A stretch of DNA of 64,000 nt. Origin: Synechococcus sp. ATX 2A4. GTDB lineage: Bacteria; Cyanobacteriota; Cyanobacteriia; PCC-6307; Cyanobiaceae. A program made the position numbers and the translations under genes. Position 1 is the first letter of the stretch; every line of letters begins with the position of its first letter. Shown piece after piece: positions 44,172-55,478 of this stretch. The stretch spans positions 1 to 64,000 of the forward strand of contig NZ_JAGQCV010000005.1 in NCBI RefSeq assembly GCF_024346375.1, in the 5' to 3' direction. The notes under the pieces were generated by a model. It was not told the DNA's origin. It saw nothing but the letters and a program-made list of their open reading frames with translations, and made no database searches.

Positions 44172-44644
44172 GAGTGGGCAGCCTCGCTGGCTTGGGCCCA
44201 GGGCACGGCCACCAGACCCTCCAGCTGCTTCCAGCCGGCTGGATCCGCTACCACCCGCTCGCTGAGCCCGACGCGGGCCAGCGCTTCGGCTACCCGCTCG
44301 GGTGGCAGCGCCACGGAGGGGTGCAGCGGCAGCACCACCACCTGGCTGTCGGCCGGATCGGCCAGCAGGCGCAGCTCCAGGTCCTCCAATGTGCGCTCGA
44401 AGAAGGTCTGCCGCAGCCGGCGGGCCAGGGCCGGCTCCAGCGCCGCCGCGAACTGGCGCAGGCCCTCGTCGTCGCCGCTGCAGCCGCAGCTGAGTGCCAG
44501 CCAGATCATCAATTTGGCCCAGCTTTCGGTGGTCCACAGCGGCGGAAAGCTGTTGCGGTGCTGGCGCACCAGCTCGTCGATGGCGAACTGAAACAACGCC
44601 GCCTGCAGCACTGCGGGATCGGACGCCGTGGGAGGGGCTGACAT
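44168..44644 (-). CDS. Conserved protein of unknown function paired with the 2OG oxygenase
   Basis: 158 residues. I do not recognise a domain. It is mostly helical at first (A-L-F-Q-F-A-I-D-E-L-V-R-Q-H, T-E-S-W-A-K-L-M-I-W-L-A-L-S-C-G-C), then mixed alpha/beta with L-E-D-L-E-L-R-L-L-A-D and V-V-V-L-P-L-H-P. Three Cys-like positions near ~52-56 (C-G-C) are the only possible metal site. It overlaps the oxygenase start by four bases and begins right next to the Pit stop, so translation coupling is likely. It could be a partner or regulator of the oxygenase; that is inference. Confidence 0.7.
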   Translation of the reverse strand: MSAPPTASDPAVLQAALFQFAIDELVRQHRNSFPPLWTTESWAKLMIWLALSCGCSGDDEGLRQFAAALEPALARRLRQTFFERTLEDLELRLLADPADSQVVVLPLHPSVALPPERVAEALARVGLSERVVADPAGWKQLEGLVAVPWAQASEAAHS

Positions 44645-45757
44645 TCAGAGCGCAGCGGGACCTGCCGCCAACACTGCCACCGCCAGCGGCCGGCTCGCCT
44701 GGTACACCTCCTGGCCGAACACGTTCTGCACCACGAACAGCAGCACGAAGCCGATCACCGCTGCGATCAAGGGCGTGGTGATCCAGCCGGAGGCGATGCC
44801 GCCCAGCACCCCCCAGCGGATCTGGCGCACCCCCTTCATGCCCTGCAGCAGGCCGATGCCCAGCACCGAGCCGATCACCGCCTGCGATCCCGACACCGGC
44901 AGCAGCGGAATCGTGGGCAGCCCCCAGCCCGCCAGCAGGCTCTCCAGCGCCGTGGAGGAAAACAGAAACAGAACCAGCGAGTGCGACACCACCACCACCA
45001 GCGCCGCCAGGGGCGAGAGGGTCAGCAGGCTGTCACCCACGGTCATCATCACGCGGCGGGAATAGGTGTACACACCCACCGCCACGGCGATGGCGCCGAT
45101 CAGAAACAGCTGCTCCACCGACGACACCTCAAACGGCCCGAGATTGAGATCACGGAACGGTGAGGCCTCCACGAAGAAACCCATCACATTGCCGATGCCG
45201 TTGGCGCCGAGCGCATAGGAGCCGAAGATCCCCGCCAGCAGCAGGCCGCTGCGGGTGTTGCGATCCAGCGAGAGCAGGTGGGGCTTGGTGAGGCTGATCC
45301 ACGCCACCAGCAGCTTGTAGAGCAGCATCGCGAAGATCGCCCCGAGCACCGGCGACACCACCCAGGTGGCCGCGATCCGCCCCAATGTGCCCAGGTCGGT
45401 GGGGGAGCCGCTGAACAGGTTCCAGCCGATGATCGAGCCCACCACCGCCTGGCCGGTGGAGGCCGGCAGCCCCACGGCGCTCATCCAGGCCACCGTGAGC
45501 GCGGCGGCCAGGGCGGCGGTGAACGCCCCCGGCAGCGCATTGATCGCGCCCAGCTGGCTGAGCCCCTCGGCGGCGCCGCTGCCGCTCGTCACCGCCCCGA
45601 TGATCAGGAACGTGCTGCAGAGAAAGGCGGCGGTGGGGAAGCGGACCATCCGCGTGGCCACGGCGGTGCCGAAGGCGTTGGAGGCGTCGTTCGCGCCCAT
45701 CGACCAGCCCAGGAACAGGCCGCTGGAGAGAAAGATGAGCGTGACGATCAGGGCCAT
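44645..45757 (-). CDS. pit: Low-affinity inorganic phosphate transporter, Pit family
   Basis: 370 residues from the ATG at 45757. G-A-N-D-A-S-N-A-F-G-T-A-V (~21-33) and the matching second-half G-A-N-G-I-G-N-V (~185) are the duplicated Pit/PiT signature. About ten hydrophobic segments are visible. These are inner-membrane metal-phosphate symporters, in contrast to the high-affinity Pst ABC system, which is not in the window. The DUF47 gene lies 15 bases upstream on the same strand, the standard partner arrangement in bacteria. No Pho box was found nearby, fitting a constitutive low-affinity system. Confidence 0.93.
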   Translation of the reverse strand: MALIVTLIFLSSGLFLGWSMGANDASNAFGTAVATRMVRFPTAAFLCSTFLIIGAVTSGSGAAEGLSQLGAINALPGAFTAALAAALTVAWMSAVGLPASTGQAVVGSIIGWNLFSGSPTDLGTLGRIAATWVVSPVLGAIFAMLLYKLLVAWISLTKPHLLSLDRNTRSGLLLAGIFGSYALGANGIGNVMGFFVEASPFRDLNLGPFEVSSVEQLFLIGAIAVAVGVYTYSRRVMMTVGDSLLTLSPLAALVVVVSHSLVLFLFSSTALESLLAGWGLPTIPLLPVSGSQAVIGSVLGIGLLQGMKGVRQIRWGVLGGIASGWITTPLIAAVIGFVLLFVVQNVFGQEVYQASRPLAVAVLAAGPAAL

Positions 45758-45772
45758 GGTCAAGGCGGCGGC

Positions 45773-46435
45773 TCAGAGGGATCGCTTGATCGCGAAGATG
45801 GAAAGGTCGTCGCCGATGTTCTCCGCCTTGTCGGCCAGGGCATCGAGCATGGCCGCGGTTTCCCGCAGCAGCGTGCGTTGCTCGAAGCACAGATCGGCGG
45901 CCACGATCCGGCGTTTGATGCGGCTGGCGAGTTTGTCGGTTTCGTCCTCGAACACCCGCACCTCGTTGATGTGCTCGCGCACCGCCGCCGGCGTACGGAA
46001 GAAGGTGCGTGCCGCCACCAGCACGGCCTGCACGCTGCGGATCGCCATTGCCGTGAGCTCGGCGAAATCCGCGCCGAACTCTGGCAGCCGCTGGGGCTGC
46101 ACGATCATCAGCTCCTCGAAGTCGTCGCCCATGTCATCGAGCAGGGCGAACAGGCTGCCGAGCAGCCGCAGCACATCGCCGCGGGCATCAGGCAGCAGCA
46201 TCTCGGTGTAGAGCATGGTCACGATCGTGCGGCGCAGTTCGCTGCAACGCCGCTTGATCTCGATCAGCTGGTGCAGCTTCTCCAGGCAGATCTCCTCTCC
46301 TTCCTGGCCGCAGAGGTAGGCCTTGAGGCCCAGCTCCCCCACGATCACCCCTTCGGTGATCTTGTCGAGGAACTCATCGATCAGGCCCTCCAGGAAGCGG
46401 GTCTTGCCGAACAGCGGTGGAGTTTCATTCGCCAC
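45773..46435 (-). CDS. DUF47 (PhoU-like) phosphate transport regulator
   Basis: 220 residues from a GTG at 46435 (V-A-N-E-T-P-P-L-F-G-K-T-R-F), which gives the family's usual N-terminus; the open frame continues upstream into the SNF2 gene and is not used. It is all-helical with PhoU-like acidic helix patterns such as L-L-D-D-M-G-D-D-F-E-E-L and V-R-V-F-E-D-E-T-D-K-L-A-S-R-I-K-R-R (~165) and A-D-K-A-E-N-I-G-D-D (~205), which can bind metals. DUF47 proteins are encoded next to Pit transporters and are thought to control them. Here it is directly upstream of Pit. Confidence 0.9.
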   Translation of the reverse strand: MANETPPLFGKTRFLEGLIDEFLDKITEGVIVGELGLKAYLCGQEGEEICLEKLHQLIEIKRRCSELRRTIVTMLYTEMLLPDARGDVLRLLGSLFALLDDMGDDFEELMIVQPQRLPEFGADFAELTAMAIRSVQAVLVAARTFFRTPAAVREHINEVRVFEDETDKLASRIKRRIVAADLCFEQRTLLRETAAMLDALADKAENIGDDLSIFAIKRSL

Positions 46436-46505
46436 CAGTCGCCTTCTCCCCGATCCAGCCGTCTTGGCACCGTACCCGGTGGCGGCCGGGCCGGACTGTG
46501 ACGCT

Positions 46506-49500
46506 TCAGTCCTCCAGCGCCACCAGGTCGCGCAGCTGGCCGGGGTCGAGCCCACCGAGCCATTCCTCGCCGCTGCCGATGATGTCTTCGGCCAGGCGGG
46601 CCTTCTCGCGGATCATGCGGTCGATCTTTTCCTCCACCGAGCCGCTGGTGATGAACTTGTGCACCATCACCCGGTTGGTCTGGCCGATGCGGTAGGCGCG
46701 GTCGGTGGCCTGGTTCTCCACCGCCGGGTTCCACCAACGGTCGATGTGGAACACATGGCTGGCGCGCGTGAGGTTGAGGCCCACCCCACCGGCCTTCAGC
46801 GACAGCAAAAACAGCTGCGGGCCGCGCGGATCCTCCTGGAAGCGGTCGACCATCGCCTGCCGCTCGCTCTTGCTGCTGCTGCCATACAGGAACGGCACCT
46901 CCTGGCGGAAGCGCTGCTGCAGGTGGGCCTGCAGCAGGTGGCCCCATTCGGCGAACTGGGTGAACAGCAGCGCCCGGTCGCCTGCGTCGATCACCTCCTC
47001 CACGATCTCGTCGAGGCGTTGCAGCTTGGCGGAGCGGCTGGCGAAGCCGTTGCCCACACCCGTTTCCTTCAGCGCCAGCGCTGGGTGGTTGCAGATCTGC
47101 TTCAGCTTGGTGAGCAGCGCCAGCACCTGGCCGTGCTTCTGGCCCAGCGGCGCGCGGGCGATGGCATCGAGGCTGTCGTCCACCGTCTTGCGGTAGAGCG
47201 TCACCTGCTCGGGCGAGAGCCCCACCCATTCGTTCAGCTCCACCTTCTCGGGCAGGTCGGAGATGATCGATTTATCGGTTTTCAGGCGCCGCAGGATGAA
47301 CGGCCCCACGCGCGCCTTGAGGTCGCGCAGGGAGGCGGTGTCGCCATAGCGCTCGATCGGCAGCCGGTAGCGCTGGCGGAAGAATTCCTCCTCGCCCAGC
47401 ACGCGCGGGTTGAGGAAATCCATCAGCGCCCACAGCTCACTCACCCGGTTCTCCACCGGCGTGCCGGTGAGGGCGATCCGAAAACGGCCCTCACGGCTCT
47501 GCTTGCCCGCCCGCGCCAGATCCCGCGCCGACTGGCTCTGCTTCGAGCTGGGGTTCTTGATCGCCTGCGCCTCATCGATCACCATCCCCTGCCAGTCGAT
47601 CGCCGCCAGCAGTTCGTTGTCGCGTTGCAGCAGGCCGTAGCTGGTGAGCAGCAGATCCACCCCCTTGAGCGCCTTCTTCAGGGCGGCGTCGGTGGCGGGA
47701 CGGCGCGGACCGTAGTGCTCGCGCACCTCCAGTTCCGGGGTGAAGGCCGCCGCCTCCCGCTTCCAGTTGGTGAGCACGGAGGTGGGTGCCACCAGCAGCA
47801 CCGGCCGCTTCAGCTCCTGCTCCGCCTTGAGGTGCTGCAGGAAGGCCAGCAGCTGGATCGTCTTGCCCAGGCCCATGTCGTCGGCCAGGCAGGCGCCCTG
47901 ATCGAAGCGGTGCAGGAAGGCGAGCCAGCCCAGGCCCCTTTCCTGATACGGGCGCAGCTGGCCGGCGAAGCCTTCCGGGGCCGGCAGCGGATCGGGCGCC
48001 TTCTGCTGGTGGTATTGCTCCAGCACCGCCTGCAGCCGGGGCCCCGCCGTGAAGCGGTGCACCGGCAGCCGCTGCAGCGTTTCCCCTTCGTTGCCCGTCA
48101 CCCGCAGGGCGTCGTCGAGGCTGAGCGGTGGATCGAGGGCGCAGAACTTCTCGGCGTTGCGCAGATCGCCAGGCCGCAGCTCGATCCAGGCCCCCTTGTG
48201 CTGCACCAGCGGGCTGCGCTTGCCCGCCAGGCGCTCCAGATCGCGCAGGCTCAAGGTGACGCCGCCGATCATCAGCTCCCAGCGCCAATCCAGCGATTCG
48301 CCCAGGCTGAAACCGCGCGAGCTGGGCGGCAGTTCCGCTTCGATCGAGAGCCCCAGGCGGCTGGCCAGGCCGCCGCTCAGGCTCGGCGGCAGCACCACGC
48401 CCACACCCACGTCGCGCAGGCGGGCGGCGGCGGTGCGCACCAGCACGAACGCTTCGGCGGGGGTCAGCGCCATCTGCTCCGGCGTGGCGGTGTCGAGGCC
48501 GCGCTCGATCGGCTCGAACACCTGCAGCGCCCGGCCCATGCCCTCCAGCAGCAGCTCGCCGGGTTGCTGCACGGCGATCTCGCCCAGCTGCACGGTGCCG
48601 GCTCCGGCGGCCCACACGGCCGAGGCGGCCAGCTTCAGGCTTGGATCGGCTTCCCCCTGCAGGCTGAAGCGCAGCGGCCAGAGCTCCTCGCCTTCCGCCG
48701 GGATCTCCAGCTCCAGGCAGGTGTGGGCCGGCGCCACGCGCCCGGCCACCGCTTCCCGCCAGTGGTGGGTGGCGGTGGCGAGCCGTTCCGCGTCCTCCGC
48801 CGACAGATCGAGCCGCCCATCGCCGGGGCCCAGCGCCCGCTGCCAGGCCGCCAGCAGCGGATCCAGCCCTTCGGTGGCCGGCACGAAGCTCTCGCGCAGC
48901 TGGCCATCGAGTAGGTCGGCGAGGATCGCCACCACCCGCAACCGGCCCGATCCCGGCCGCCAGCAGGCCAGCGGCGCGGCGCCATTGCTGAGGCCCAGGC
49001 CGCCGCCAGCACTCCCGCCACCGCCAGGGCCGTTGCCGGAGGGGGCCAGCGCCGCTACCGCCACCTGGGGCAGCTGCGCGGCCAGATCTTCCAGCCGCCG
49101 GCGATCTTCTTCCCGGTTGAGCAGCGGCACCCAGCGGGCCCGGCCGCCCGCGGCGCCGGCGCTGGGCTCCACCTGGGGCAGCCAGCGGCCGCGGGCGATC
49201 AGGCTCAGCGCCCAGCGCTGCAGGTGGCTCCACCAGCGCAGTTCATCGGCCAGATCGGGGTGATGGCCGGACAGGGGCAGCTGCCCCAGCCAGTCGGCGG
49301 CGGCGGCGGGCTTGAGCCAGAGGCCCTCCACCTGCCACGGCCACCAGCTCAGCGCTTTCGGGATCGGTTCACCGGCCTGCAGGGGCAGGCCGCTCCAGGG
49401 GCCGCTGGCGCTGCTCTTGCTGCCGCGGGCGCTCTGGCTGCGGCTCGGCAGGGTGAGCGTGGCGACGGCGGGGCGGAAGGCCTCCGACCACAGCTCGTGC

Positions 49501-49691
49501 TCCTCCAGCCAGGCGCCCAGGTCGTCCTGGTCGAGGCTGAGCGGATGGGGCTCCGGCGTGCGTTTCGGTGCCACCGGCGCCGCCACCCGCCAGGTGTCGG
49601 CCCAGATCAGCAGACCGGGCCGGTCGAAGCTGCCCACCGTCGCCCCTGCGGCGATACCGGAAGTCAGCCAGGTGGCATGCAGCAGGCTCAT
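46506..49691 (-). CDS. SNF2-family DEAD/DEAH helicase
   Basis: 1061 residues. The N-terminal ~560 residues match the bacterial SNF2-associated (DUF3670-type) region: acidic/Trp-rich start, then a beta-rich part with L-S-L-R-D-L-E-R-L-A-G-K. The motor has D-D-M-G-L-G-K-T-I-Q (~600), D-E-A-Q (~705), L-T-G-T-P-V-E-N-R (~733), and the C-terminal D-R-W-W-N-P-A-V-E-N-Q-A-T-D-R-A-Y-R-I-G-Q (~980). These are Swi2/Snf2 translocases of the RapA/HepA group; in cyanobacteria the role is not well defined (transcription recycling or DNA repair). It is followed by DUF47-Pit on the same strand with 70 bases between, so they may share a transcript. Confidence 0.93.
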   Translation of the reverse strand: MSLLHATWLTSGIAAGATVGSFDRPGLLIWADTWRVAAPVAPKRTPEPHPLSLDQDDLGAWLEEHELWSEAFRPAVATLTLPSRSQSARGSKSSASGPWSGLPLQAGEPIPKALSWWPWQVEGLWLKPAAAADWLGQLPLSGHHPDLADELRWWSHLQRWALSLIARGRWLPQVEPSAGAAGGRARWVPLLNREEDRRRLEDLAAQLPQVAVAALAPSGNGPGGGGSAGGGLGLSNGAAPLACWRPGSGRLRVVAILADLLDGQLRESFVPATEGLDPLLAAWQRALGPGDGRLDLSAEDAERLATATHHWREAVAGRVAPAHTCLELEIPAEGEELWPLRFSLQGEADPSLKLAASAVWAAGAGTVQLGEIAVQQPGELLLEGMGRALQVFEPIERGLDTATPEQMALTPAEAFVLVRTAAARLRDVGVGVVLPPSLSGGLASRLGLSIEAELPPSSRGFSLGESLDWRWELMIGGVTLSLRDLERLAGKRSPLVQHKGAWIELRPGDLRNAEKFCALDPPLSLDDALRVTGNEGETLQRLPVHRFTAGPRLQAVLEQYHQQKAPDPLPAPEGFAGQLRPYQERGLGWLAFLHRFDQGACLADDMGLGKTIQLLAFLQHLKAEQELKRPVLLVAPTSVLTNWKREAAAFTPELEVREHYGPRRPATDAALKKALKGVDLLLTSYGLLQRDNELLAAIDWQGMVIDEAQAIKNPSSKQSQSARDLARAGKQSREGRFRIALTGTPVENRVSELWALMDFLNPRVLGEEEFFRQRYRLPIERYGDTASLRDLKARVGPFILRRLKTDKSIISDLPEKVELNEWVGLSPEQVTLYRKTVDDSLDAIARAPLGQKHGQVLALLTKLKQICNHPALALKETGVGNGFASRSAKLQRLDEIVEEVIDAGDRALLFTQFAEWGHLLQAHLQQRFRQEVPFLYGSSSKSERQAMVDRFQEDPRGPQLFLLSLKAGGVGLNLTRASHVFHIDRWWNPAVENQATDRAYRIGQTNRVMVHKFITSGSVEEKIDRMIREKARLAEDIIGSGEEWLGGLDPGQLRDLVALED

Positions 49692-49712
49692 GGCCGGGGG
49701 GTCAGGACCTGA

Positions 49713-50138
49713 TCAAGGCCGGAGTGCGGGCAGCAGACGCTGGGCACCTTGCAGCAGCAGGGCAGCGCCCGCGACAGGCAGCCAGAGCGGCAGCCAGGCA
49801 CGAATCAGCGCCATCATCAACGACGACAGGCCCGGCGCCAGGTTCCGGCCCCACGGCAGCGGCGCGAACGCGGGCAGATCCAAGGCGGCGCCGAGGCTGA
49901 GCAGGCCGCACACCGCCCCCACCAGCCCGGCCTGCAGGTGCCCGTCATCCGGGTCGACGCGCTGCAGGTGAAAGGCCAGCAGGCCATAGAAGAAGCCGCA
50001 GCCCCCGGCCCGCAGGGCCGGCTCCAGGCCCCCGCCCAGGCCGAGTGCCGCCGCCGCGCCCCCGGCCAGCAGCGCCCAGCTGATCGATTGCAGCCGCAGG
50101 CGCGCGCGGGGCTGGGGCGGGTCGGAGGCGGGCAGCAC
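49713..50138 (-). CDS. Small hydrophobic protein of unknown function
   Basis: 141 residues from a GTG (no ATG is available near the start). Four hydrophobic segments at ~18-40, 44-60, 66-90 and 105-130, rich in Gly, Ala and Leu, suggest an integral membrane protein. There is no recognisable family, catalytic motif or signal. It lies between the SNF2 gene (same strand, 21 bases downstream) and alaS (divergent). Its Gly/Ala-rich composition means spurious translation of GC-rich DNA must be kept in mind, but the regular helix spacing supports it. Confidence 0.6.
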   Translation of the reverse strand: MLPASDPPQPRARLRLQSISWALLAGGAAAALGLGGGLEPALRAGGCGFFYGLLAFHLQRVDPDDGHLQAGLVGAVCGLLSLGAALDLPAFAPLPWGRNLAPGLSSLMMALIRAWLPLWLPVAGAALLLQGAQRLLPALRP

Positions 50139-50238
50139 GGCGACGGCGGGGCGGGCGCAGCGTAAGCGCCGCCCCGGATCCGCTCAGGGGCGCGCTCGCC
50201 GAAGATGGGCGCTTCGCATTGTTTCGTCGCGACGGGCC

Positions 50239-52941
<2,703 letters not shown>

Positions 52942-52945
52942 GGCG

Positions 52946-53011
52946 GCTCAGGGGCTGCATTGAGGCGGCATTGAGCCGGCTTCGGGGCTGCATTGATCCG
53001 GCATTGAGGCG
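52946..53011. repeat. 2 x 33-bp tandem repeat built of 11-bp units
   Basis: Six 11-mers run head to tail: GCTCAGGGGCT, GCATTGAGGCG, GCATTGAGCCG, GCTTCGGGGCT, GCATTGATCCG, GCATTGAGGCG. Grouped in threes they make two 33-base units. They lie between the convergent ends of alaS and the NTase-like gene, outside both coding frames. The 11-base period places GCATTGA on one face of the helix. Confidence 0.8.
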
Positions 53012-53033
53012 CGTGAGACAGCCATTGCTGCCT

Positions 53034-54032
53034 TTATCGCGTGCGCAGCCGCCGTGGCAGCCGGCGTCGAAGTCGCCAGCGGGAGACAAGGCCTGGTGCC
53101 CCTGCCTGCTCAATCGCCTTGTGCAGGGGCAGCAGGCTTTCGCTGCATTCCAGTTGCAACAGCGCCTGCACGGCGCTGCCCACGGCAGCACGCTCGCCGC
53201 GGCGCCCCATGGCGGCCACCACGGCAGCCACCAGCTCTGCGGCGTCAGGGGCTGCCGCCGCCGGATCACCGCTTGCTGGCTCCGCCTCCCCGCACAGCAG
53301 CTGGAACCGGTGGGTGAGCTCCACGATCCAGCGCAGCCCTGCGGGCGGATGGCAGCGCCAGCCCTGCACGATCAGCCCCACCAGATGCTCGCCGGAATCC
53401 GGCAGCAGCACCCCCGGCAGGGCCGAGGGCTGCGGCGGGGCGTGCCAGGCGCTGGCGGCCTGCCTCGAGCCCAGCAGCCGCAAGGAGCGGATCTGCAGGG
53501 GCAGGCGCCCCGTGCGCACGGCCTCGCCGGCCGCCCCCTCCAGCGCTGTGCGCTCCAGGGTGGCCACCGCCTGGCGGCACGCCCGGCCAGTGATCCCCCC
53601 CGCCGCGCCCATCACCACCAGCTCCAGCCGCCGCACCGGCAAGGGCTGATCACCGCAGCGGACCGGCCCCAGGTGGCTGGCCAGGTCACCCTCGGCCAGC
53701 AGGGTGAGGCCGTTGTGCGCGGCCGCTGCGCCGAGTTGCTCGGCGGCTCGCAGGGCCAGGCCGCTCAGCAGCCAGGAGCGCCGCTGAAGCCCCAGGCAGC
53801 GCGCCGCCACCGACCCGTTGCCGGCCGCCTTGCCCAGCCGTGCCACTGCCAGGGCGGCCAGCTCGAAGCCGGCGCCATTCTCGTGCTCAAAGTCGACGTG
53901 CTCCAGCCACTCCTGCCAACGGCGCAGAGCCAGCGGTGGTTCCGCCAGGCAGGCGGCGAGCAGCCGGCGCAGGGCCAGATCGGGTGCGGGGCCGACCCAG
54001 GGCCGGACCCGTCGGGGATCAAAGGCCGTCAT
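53034..54032 (-). CDS. Nucleotidyltransferase-like protein without the catalytic acids
   Basis: 332 residues from the ATG at 54032; the upstream open frame runs over the divergent gene and is not used. The layout parallels the divergent nucleotidyltransferase (helical start, then A-A-E-Q-L-G-A-A-A-A-H-N-G-L-T-L-L-A-E-G, then a basic strand), but where the family has K-G and G-D-F-D it reads E-G-D-L-A-S and R-R-L-E-L-V-V (~134-140), with no D-x-D. So it looks like a degenerate, non-catalytic relative of NTP_transf_5 proteins, perhaps a partner subunit. The C-terminal ~80 residues are Ala-rich with many acidic and basic residues. It is divergent from the intact copy by 91 bases. Confidence 0.7.
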   Translation of the reverse strand: MTAFDPRRVRPWVGPAPDLALRRLLAACLAEPPLALRRWQEWLEHVDFEHENGAGFELAALAVARLGKAAGNGSVAARCLGLQRRSWLLSGLALRAAEQLGAAAAHNGLTLLAEGDLASHLGPVRCGDQPLPVRRLELVVMGAAGGITGRACRQAVATLERTALEGAAGEAVRTGRLPLQIRSLRLLGSRQAASAWHAPPQPSALPGVLLPDSGEHLVGLIVQGWRCHPPAGLRWIVELTHRFQLLCGEAEPASGDPAAAAPDAAELVAAVVAAMGRRGERAAVGSAVQALLQLECSESLLPLHKAIEQAGAPGLVSRWRLRRRLPRRLRTR

Positions 54033-54123
54033 CGATGCCAGGAAGGCAGCGCCCACCCTGCCGCAGGATGATCCCCCCAGCGCTCCCAAGGTTCCCGGCC
54101 CATTGCTTCCCCGCCTGCGCCCG

Positions 54124-55437
54124 ATGGCTGCATCCAGCTTTGCGCCTGCCGCTGTTCCCACCTGGCGACCGACCCCGGCGCAGGAGCAGTTGCTGCAGGC
54201 CTGTCTGCTGCCTGAGGCACCGGCCCAGGCGGCCTTTCGCGCCTGGGCCGCCCACACAGCGCCCCACACCGCGTCGCTGCTCAGCGATGCGGCCACCTGG
54301 AGATTGTTGCCGCTGCTGTGGTCGCGCTGGCGCCGGTGGCCACACACCGGCGAGGCTGCGGCTGCCCATGCGCTTGTGGCGGAGAGCCTGGCTGAGGTGA
54401 AGCGCACCTGGCTGGAGAACCACCGCCGCCTCAAGGCCGCCAACGCCTTGGCCGAACAGTTGGCGGCAGTCGGTGTGCCGGTGATGCTGGTGAAGGGGTT
54501 GCCCCTGGCCCTGCAGGCCTACGGGGACCTCGGTCTGCGCCCTATGGGCGACTTCGACCTGGTGGTGCCGTTCGCCCAGGTGCAACCGGCCCTGCAGGTG
54601 CTGGCGGCTTCCGGCTGGCGGCCGCTGCCCACGCCGCTCAAGCACTCCAGCGGTGAGGAGGGCGAAGCCGCTCTGCCGCCCTGGGCTCTGCAGCCGCGGC
54701 CGCTGCAGGCCTTCGATGCGCTGTTCCTTCAGGTGCGACACAGCCATGGCTTTCGCCATGCCAGCGGCCTGGAAGCCGACCTGCACTGGTTTGTCTTTCA
54801 GGGCCACTGCGATCCCGGCGTCGACGAAGGGATCTGGCGCGGGGCCGCCGCTCTGGCCTCCGTGAACCGGGCCCCAGGCTGCCAACCATCGCCGCTGCTG
54901 CTGGTGCCCGATCCAGCGGATCACCTGTTGCTGGTGCTCAGCCATGCGGCCCGTTGGGATGTGGTGCCAGCGGTGCGCTGGCTGGCGGATGCGGCGCTGC
55001 TGCTGCGCGCGGCCCCCACCCTCGATTGGGACCGCCTGCGGCTGGAGGCGCGCCGCCGCAGGCTCACGGCCGTGGTGGCGCCGATGCTGGCGCTGCTGCA
55101 GGAGCAGGCGCAGGCGGCTGTGCCCTCGGCAGTGGTGCGAGAGCTGGCGGAGGTGCGCCGGTCGCGGCGGGAGCGGTTGCTGGCTCCGGTGCAACCGGGT
55201 AGCCCCGACTGGCGTGGTGGCGTCGAGGAAGTGCGCTATCTCCACCGGCGCTGGCGCCAGCTGCGACGGCGAACACGGGCCGTAGACCCGGTGCCTGATT
55301 TCCACCGGTTTGTCCGCCACGTGCTCGGGGCACCGGATCTGCCGTCGCTCGATGCCTATGCGCTGGCGCAGCTTCAGCGACGTCTGGGTTGGGCGAGATC
55401 CACGCCCCAGGCCTCTGGACAGGCGGATTCGACATAA
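54124..55437 (+). CDS. Nucleotidyltransferase family protein (NTP_transf_5 type)
   Basis: 437 residues from the ATG at 54124; the open frame before it overlaps the divergent gene. V-M-L-V-K-G-L-P-L-A-L (~120-130) and R-P-M-G-D-F-D-L-V-V-P (~139-149) are the family signature: the K-G loop and the G-D-x-D acids of a polymerase-beta-like fold. An R-H-A-S-G-L-E-A-D-L-H-W block (~218) supplies the third acid. This family is common beside PqqD/HprK-like genes and in some lasso-peptide and exopolysaccharide clusters; the substrate is not established. The PqqD-HprK fusion begins 41 bases downstream, so they are likely one operon. Confidence 0.85.
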   Translation: MAASSFAPAAVPTWRPTPAQEQLLQACLLPEAPAQAAFRAWAAHTAPHTASLLSDAATWRLLPLLWSRWRRWPHTGEAAAAHALVAESLAEVKRTWLENHRRLKAANALAEQLAAVGVPVMLVKGLPLALQAYGDLGLRPMGDFDLVVPFAQVQPALQVLAASGWRPLPTPLKHSSGEEGEAALPPWALQPRPLQAFDALFLQVRHSHGFRHASGLEADLHWFVFQGHCDPGVDEGIWRGAAALASVNRAPGCQPSPLLLVPDPADHLLLVLSHAARWDVVPAVRWLADAALLLRAAPTLDWDRLRLEARRRRLTAVVAPMLALLQEQAQAAVPSAVVRELAEVRRSRRERLLAPVQPGSPDWRGGVEEVRYLHRRWRQLRRRTRAVDPVPDFHRFVRHVLGAPDLPSLDAYALAQLQRRLGWARSTPQASGQADST

Positions 55438-55478
55438 CTCAATGAGGCTAGAGTTCTTGGCATTGGTGCTTGAATTTG

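Noticed and set aside
46323-48914. 863-codon plus-strand frame opposite the SNF2 gene
   Set aside because: Antisense shadow; Gln/Arg/Leu-rich with no motif.
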